From Marinobacter salicampi (GTDB lineage: Bacteria; Pseudomonadota; Gammaproteobacteria; Pseudomonadales; Oleiphilaceae): a stretch of 64,000 nucleotides of DNA. Positions within the stretch are counted from its first letter, which is position 1. The number at the start of each line of letters is the position of its first letter. Of the stretch, positions 62,129 through 64,000 are shown one piece after another. Both the position numbers and the translations under genes were made by a program. The stretch spans positions 62,001-126,000 of the forward strand of contig NZ_JAAMPF010000022.1 of the NCBI RefSeq assembly GCF_011074795.1, given 5' to 3'. The notes under the pieces were generated by a model. It saw only the letters and a list, made by a program, of their open reading frames with translations. It did no database searches and was not told where the DNA came from.

Positions 62129-63657
62129 CAATTGCGTAACCGGGTGACGGTTTTACGGATAATCCCTTCCATATAAGTCAGTGCATCGTCCGCCAGGGTG
62201 TTGCGTTGGTGGTCCGGCTGGAGGTTTTCTTCCGACTCGGCCGGCAACTCCTGTGCGGCCTCCTCGATACATGCAAGGCTCTCAGACACCAGTTCGCTCA
62301 GCATGTGGCCCTGGGCAACGACATCCGGACACAGGGTAAAGTTGATGGTCAACTGGCCCTGGTAGCTGACGGCAACGATCACCAGCCCCATGCTGTCGAA
62401 AAGGGGAGCGGTATTGTACTGCTGCACCAGTCGGGCGCCCTGGAGATACAGGGGCACCTGAGGGCCCGGCACGTTGGTAATGGGTACGTTGAATACCGGT
62501 TGGTAGCGCTGCGCCATCTGCAGCTCGGTGTAGAGTCGCGCAGACAGTGCAAGCATGGTCGATGGGACTAGTTCGGTCAGCCGATCCGCTGATATGGCTT
62601 CCTGGTACGGTTCAGAGGCCACCGCGTTGCAGTGGATCCGGCGAATCCGCCGGGCCGGGTTGGGCTCATCGGTGGCCAGGTCCAGCAGCATCGCGGACAT
62701 CTGGTTACCGGTGGCCCGCCGCAGGCTTTTCGATCGCACCGAGACCGGAGTCATGGCGACCAGTGAGCGCTCAGTATCCGCCGACTGGGAGACCATATAG
62801 CGGCGCAGGGTCTCGGCACAGACCCCCAGCACCACGTCGTTGAGCGTTACGTCCCCAAGCGAACCCTTGATGGCCTTCAGCCGTGCCAAGGAAATGTTGG
62901 CTGCCACCACCCGACGGTTGGCGGTGATTTGCCGGTTGAAGGGACTGTGAGGGGCTGAAAATAGTGGAAAGGGCAGGGGCAGACGTTTCAGCTGGCGATG
63001 AATAAGGCCCCGGGTGGTTGCTTCCATGGCGCCCGCGGCCAGGGACGCAACCCGAAACGGCTTGCGGATCAGATTGGCGCCAGCCTGCAGGGCGACCCGT
63101 TCGTCGGAAGGCGCCGCTTGTGCCTGCCAGGGCTGGGGCGCAGAGATGCGTCGAGCCTGAGGCGTGTACTCCAGTAATTTACCCATGATCTCCTCGCCGC
63201 TGAACGCATCAATCGCAGCATGGTGGAGTCGCACGATGAGCGCAAAGCCCTGTTTTTCTTCAGCTCCTGAGCCGGTGCGGAAACCATCAACGAAGGTGAT
63301 GTGCCACAGGGGGCGATCCCGCTTCAGCGGTTCTTCCAGAATTTTTGCAGCCAGCGCCATCAGGTTATGTTGCAGCCCGTTTTCGCCCAGGTTCACGTAA
63401 GCAAGATGGCGTTCGATACTGAATTCGGTATCGTCCACCCAATAGGGGCGCCCTAGGCGTAGCGGGATCTCCCGCAATCTCTGGCGGAAAAACGGTACCA
63501 CGTGAAGACGGCTGCGCAGATAGGCGACAAACGTGCTGAAGGCCAGCGGCTGCTCGCTGTCCTGTCCCTCGAACAGGTAGATGCCACCGATGTGCATCGG
63601 AGCGGTATCGGATTCAAGGTAAAGAAACGAGGCATCCAGCTCGGATAACTGTCGCAT
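62128..63657 (-). CDS. Wax ester synthase/diacylglycerol acyltransferase (WS/DGAT) homologue
   Basis: A 509-residue acyltransferase of the bacterial WS/DGAT family, which joins acyl-CoA to fatty alcohols or diacylglycerol for storage lipid. The N-terminus QLSELDASFLYLESDTAPMHIGG, PLW motif (RPLWHITFV), ND motif (LNDVVLG, 273-278) and TNVPGPQVPLYLQG are typical. The catalytic HHxxxDG motif reads HHAAIDA (145-151): both histidines and the aspartate are kept, and the final glycine is alanine. Marinobacter carries several such paralogues, some of low activity in vitro. It follows a LysR-type gene on the same strand at 81 bp. Location is probably membrane-peripheral. Confidence 0.92.
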   Translation of the reverse strand: MRQLSELDASFLYLESDTAPMHIGGIYLFEGQDSEQPLAFSTFVAYLRSRLHVVPFFRQRLREIPLRLGRPYWVDDTEFSIERHLAYVNLGENGLQHNLMALAAKILEEPLKRDRPLWHITFVDGFRTGSGAEEKQGFALIVRLHHAAIDAFSGEEIMGKLLEYTPQARRISAPQPWQAQAAPSDERVALQAGANLIRKPFRVASLAAGAMEATTRGLIHRQLKRLPLPFPLFSAPHSPFNRQITANRRVVAANISLARLKAIKGSLGDVTLNDVVLGVCAETLRRYMVSQSADTERSLVAMTPVSVRSKSLRRATGNQMSAMLLDLATDEPNPARRIRRIHCNAVASEPYQEAISADRLTELVPSTMLALSARLYTELQMAQRYQPVFNVPITNVPGPQVPLYLQGARLVQQYNTAPLFDSMGLVIVAVSYQGQLTINFTLCPDVVAQGHMLSELVSESLACIEEAAQELPAESEENLQPDHQRNTLADDALTYMEGIIRKTVTRLRN

Positions 63658-63738
63658 AAAGGTCTCCCTGACCCTGAGTTGCGGTTGGTTGGCGAGAGTA
63701 TACTGCAGCAGCCCTCGATTAGGCTTGGCTTCAGCGTC

Positions 63739-64000
63739 TCATTGCGAGCCCTTGTCTGGCCCATTGACAAGGTGGCGGCCCGGTTTGGCAAGGGGTTCCA
63801 GCCATAAGTCAAACTGCCCGGGCTGTGCCAGGCGTTGCCAGAACCACATCAGGGCCTTGCCCACATCGTCGGCATGCTTCGCCAGGTGGAGCACGACCGG
63901 CTGGCGGATCTCCACCACCGGCAGGCTGACCAGGCTACCCTCGTCGATGTGGTGTCGTATCCGGGGCTCCGGCAGCCAGCCCACTGCGAGCCCGGCGCGC
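63739..64000 (-). CDS. LysR-type transcriptional regulator, C-terminal part, 5' end cut by window edge
   Basis: The last 86 residues of a LysR-type regulator's effector-binding domain are visible, opening GLAVGWLPEPRIRHHIDEG and ending KPGRHLVNGPDKGSQ. The run G-x-GWLP-x7-IDEG-x-LV-x-LP is the usual end of the second effector-binding subdomain. The frame stays open through the right edge, so the DNA-binding helix-turn-helix is outside. It lies 81 bp upstream of the WS/DGAT gene on the same strand, so it might be co-transcribed with it; regulation of it is only a guess. Confidence 0.8.
   Translation of the reverse strand, partial: RAGLAVGWLPEPRIRHHIDEGSLVSLPVVEIRQPVVLHLAKHADDVGKALMWFWQRLAQPGQFDLWLEPLAKPGRHLVNGPDKGSQ

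Overview
The window is an uninterrupted stretch of chromosomal core genome from a gammaproteobacterium, most likely Marinobacter or a close relative. The evidence is moderately GC-rich DNA, gene order shared in long blocks with Pseudomonas aeruginosa (rpmE-priA-argS-SPOR-hslVU; ponA/pilMNOPQ-aroKB-damX-gltBD-hemE; the nudF-yqiB-cpdA block next to tolC and thiC; nrdR-rib-nusB-thiL; mapZ-radA), and a wax-ester-synthase/DGAT-type acyltransferase of the kind Marinobacter carries in several copies. I see no insertion sequence, prophage, CRISPR array, tRNA or rRNA gene.

Layout. 1-9025: lipopolysaccharide (LPS) core and lipid A biosynthesis. A minus-strand set holds a lipid A acyltransferase-like gene and two GT-A glycosyltransferases, the last cut by the left edge. 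A plus-strand WaaE-like glycosyltransferase follows, then a tightly overlapping minus-strand operon (LpxL-type acyltransferase, ELM1-like protein, two GT4 glycosyltransferases) and waaA on the plus strand. 9009-15542: tolC, a TPP riboswitch and thiC, the nudF-yqiB-cpdA trio, gcvH. 15664-23158: rlmI, an imelysin-type lipoprotein, a HAD phosphatase, rppH-ptsP and a patatin-like protein whose nucleophile serine is replaced by asparagine. 23165-32393: DUF971 gene, hslVU behind a sigma-32-type promoter, an FtsN-like SPOR protein, argS, priA, rpmE, maeB. 32495-43568: PBP1A divergent from pilMNOPQ, then aroK, aroB, damX. 43798-50857: gltB, gltD, hemE. 50937-54398: a MapZ-type PilZ c-di-GMP receptor, radA, ettA. 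54626-60805: glyA, nrdR, ribD, ribBA (GTP cyclohydrolase II half lacking its zinc cysteines), ribH, nusB, thiL, with no riboflavin synthase gene where it would be expected. 60844-64000: a small DUF6316-like protein, a DUF2057-type lipoprotein, a WS/DGAT homologue and the 3' part of a LysR-type regulator cut by the right edge.

The genes group by job: outer-membrane assembly (LPS, TolC), peptidoglycan and division (PBP1A, DamX, the SPOR protein), type IV pili with c-di-GMP sensing, ammonia assimilation and one-carbon metabolism (GltBD, GlyA, GcvH), cofactor synthesis (thiamine, riboflavin, haem, aromatics), and RNA, protein and DNA quality control (RppH, HslVU, PriA, RadA, EttA). I found no evidence for a new defence or mobile system. 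The oddities are at residue and regulatory level: the Asn-for-Ser patatin, the degenerate RibBA half with no adjacent ribE, the HHxxxDA acyltransferase, the clear MapZ orthologue, the hslVU heat-shock promoter and a long palindrome upstream of maeB.
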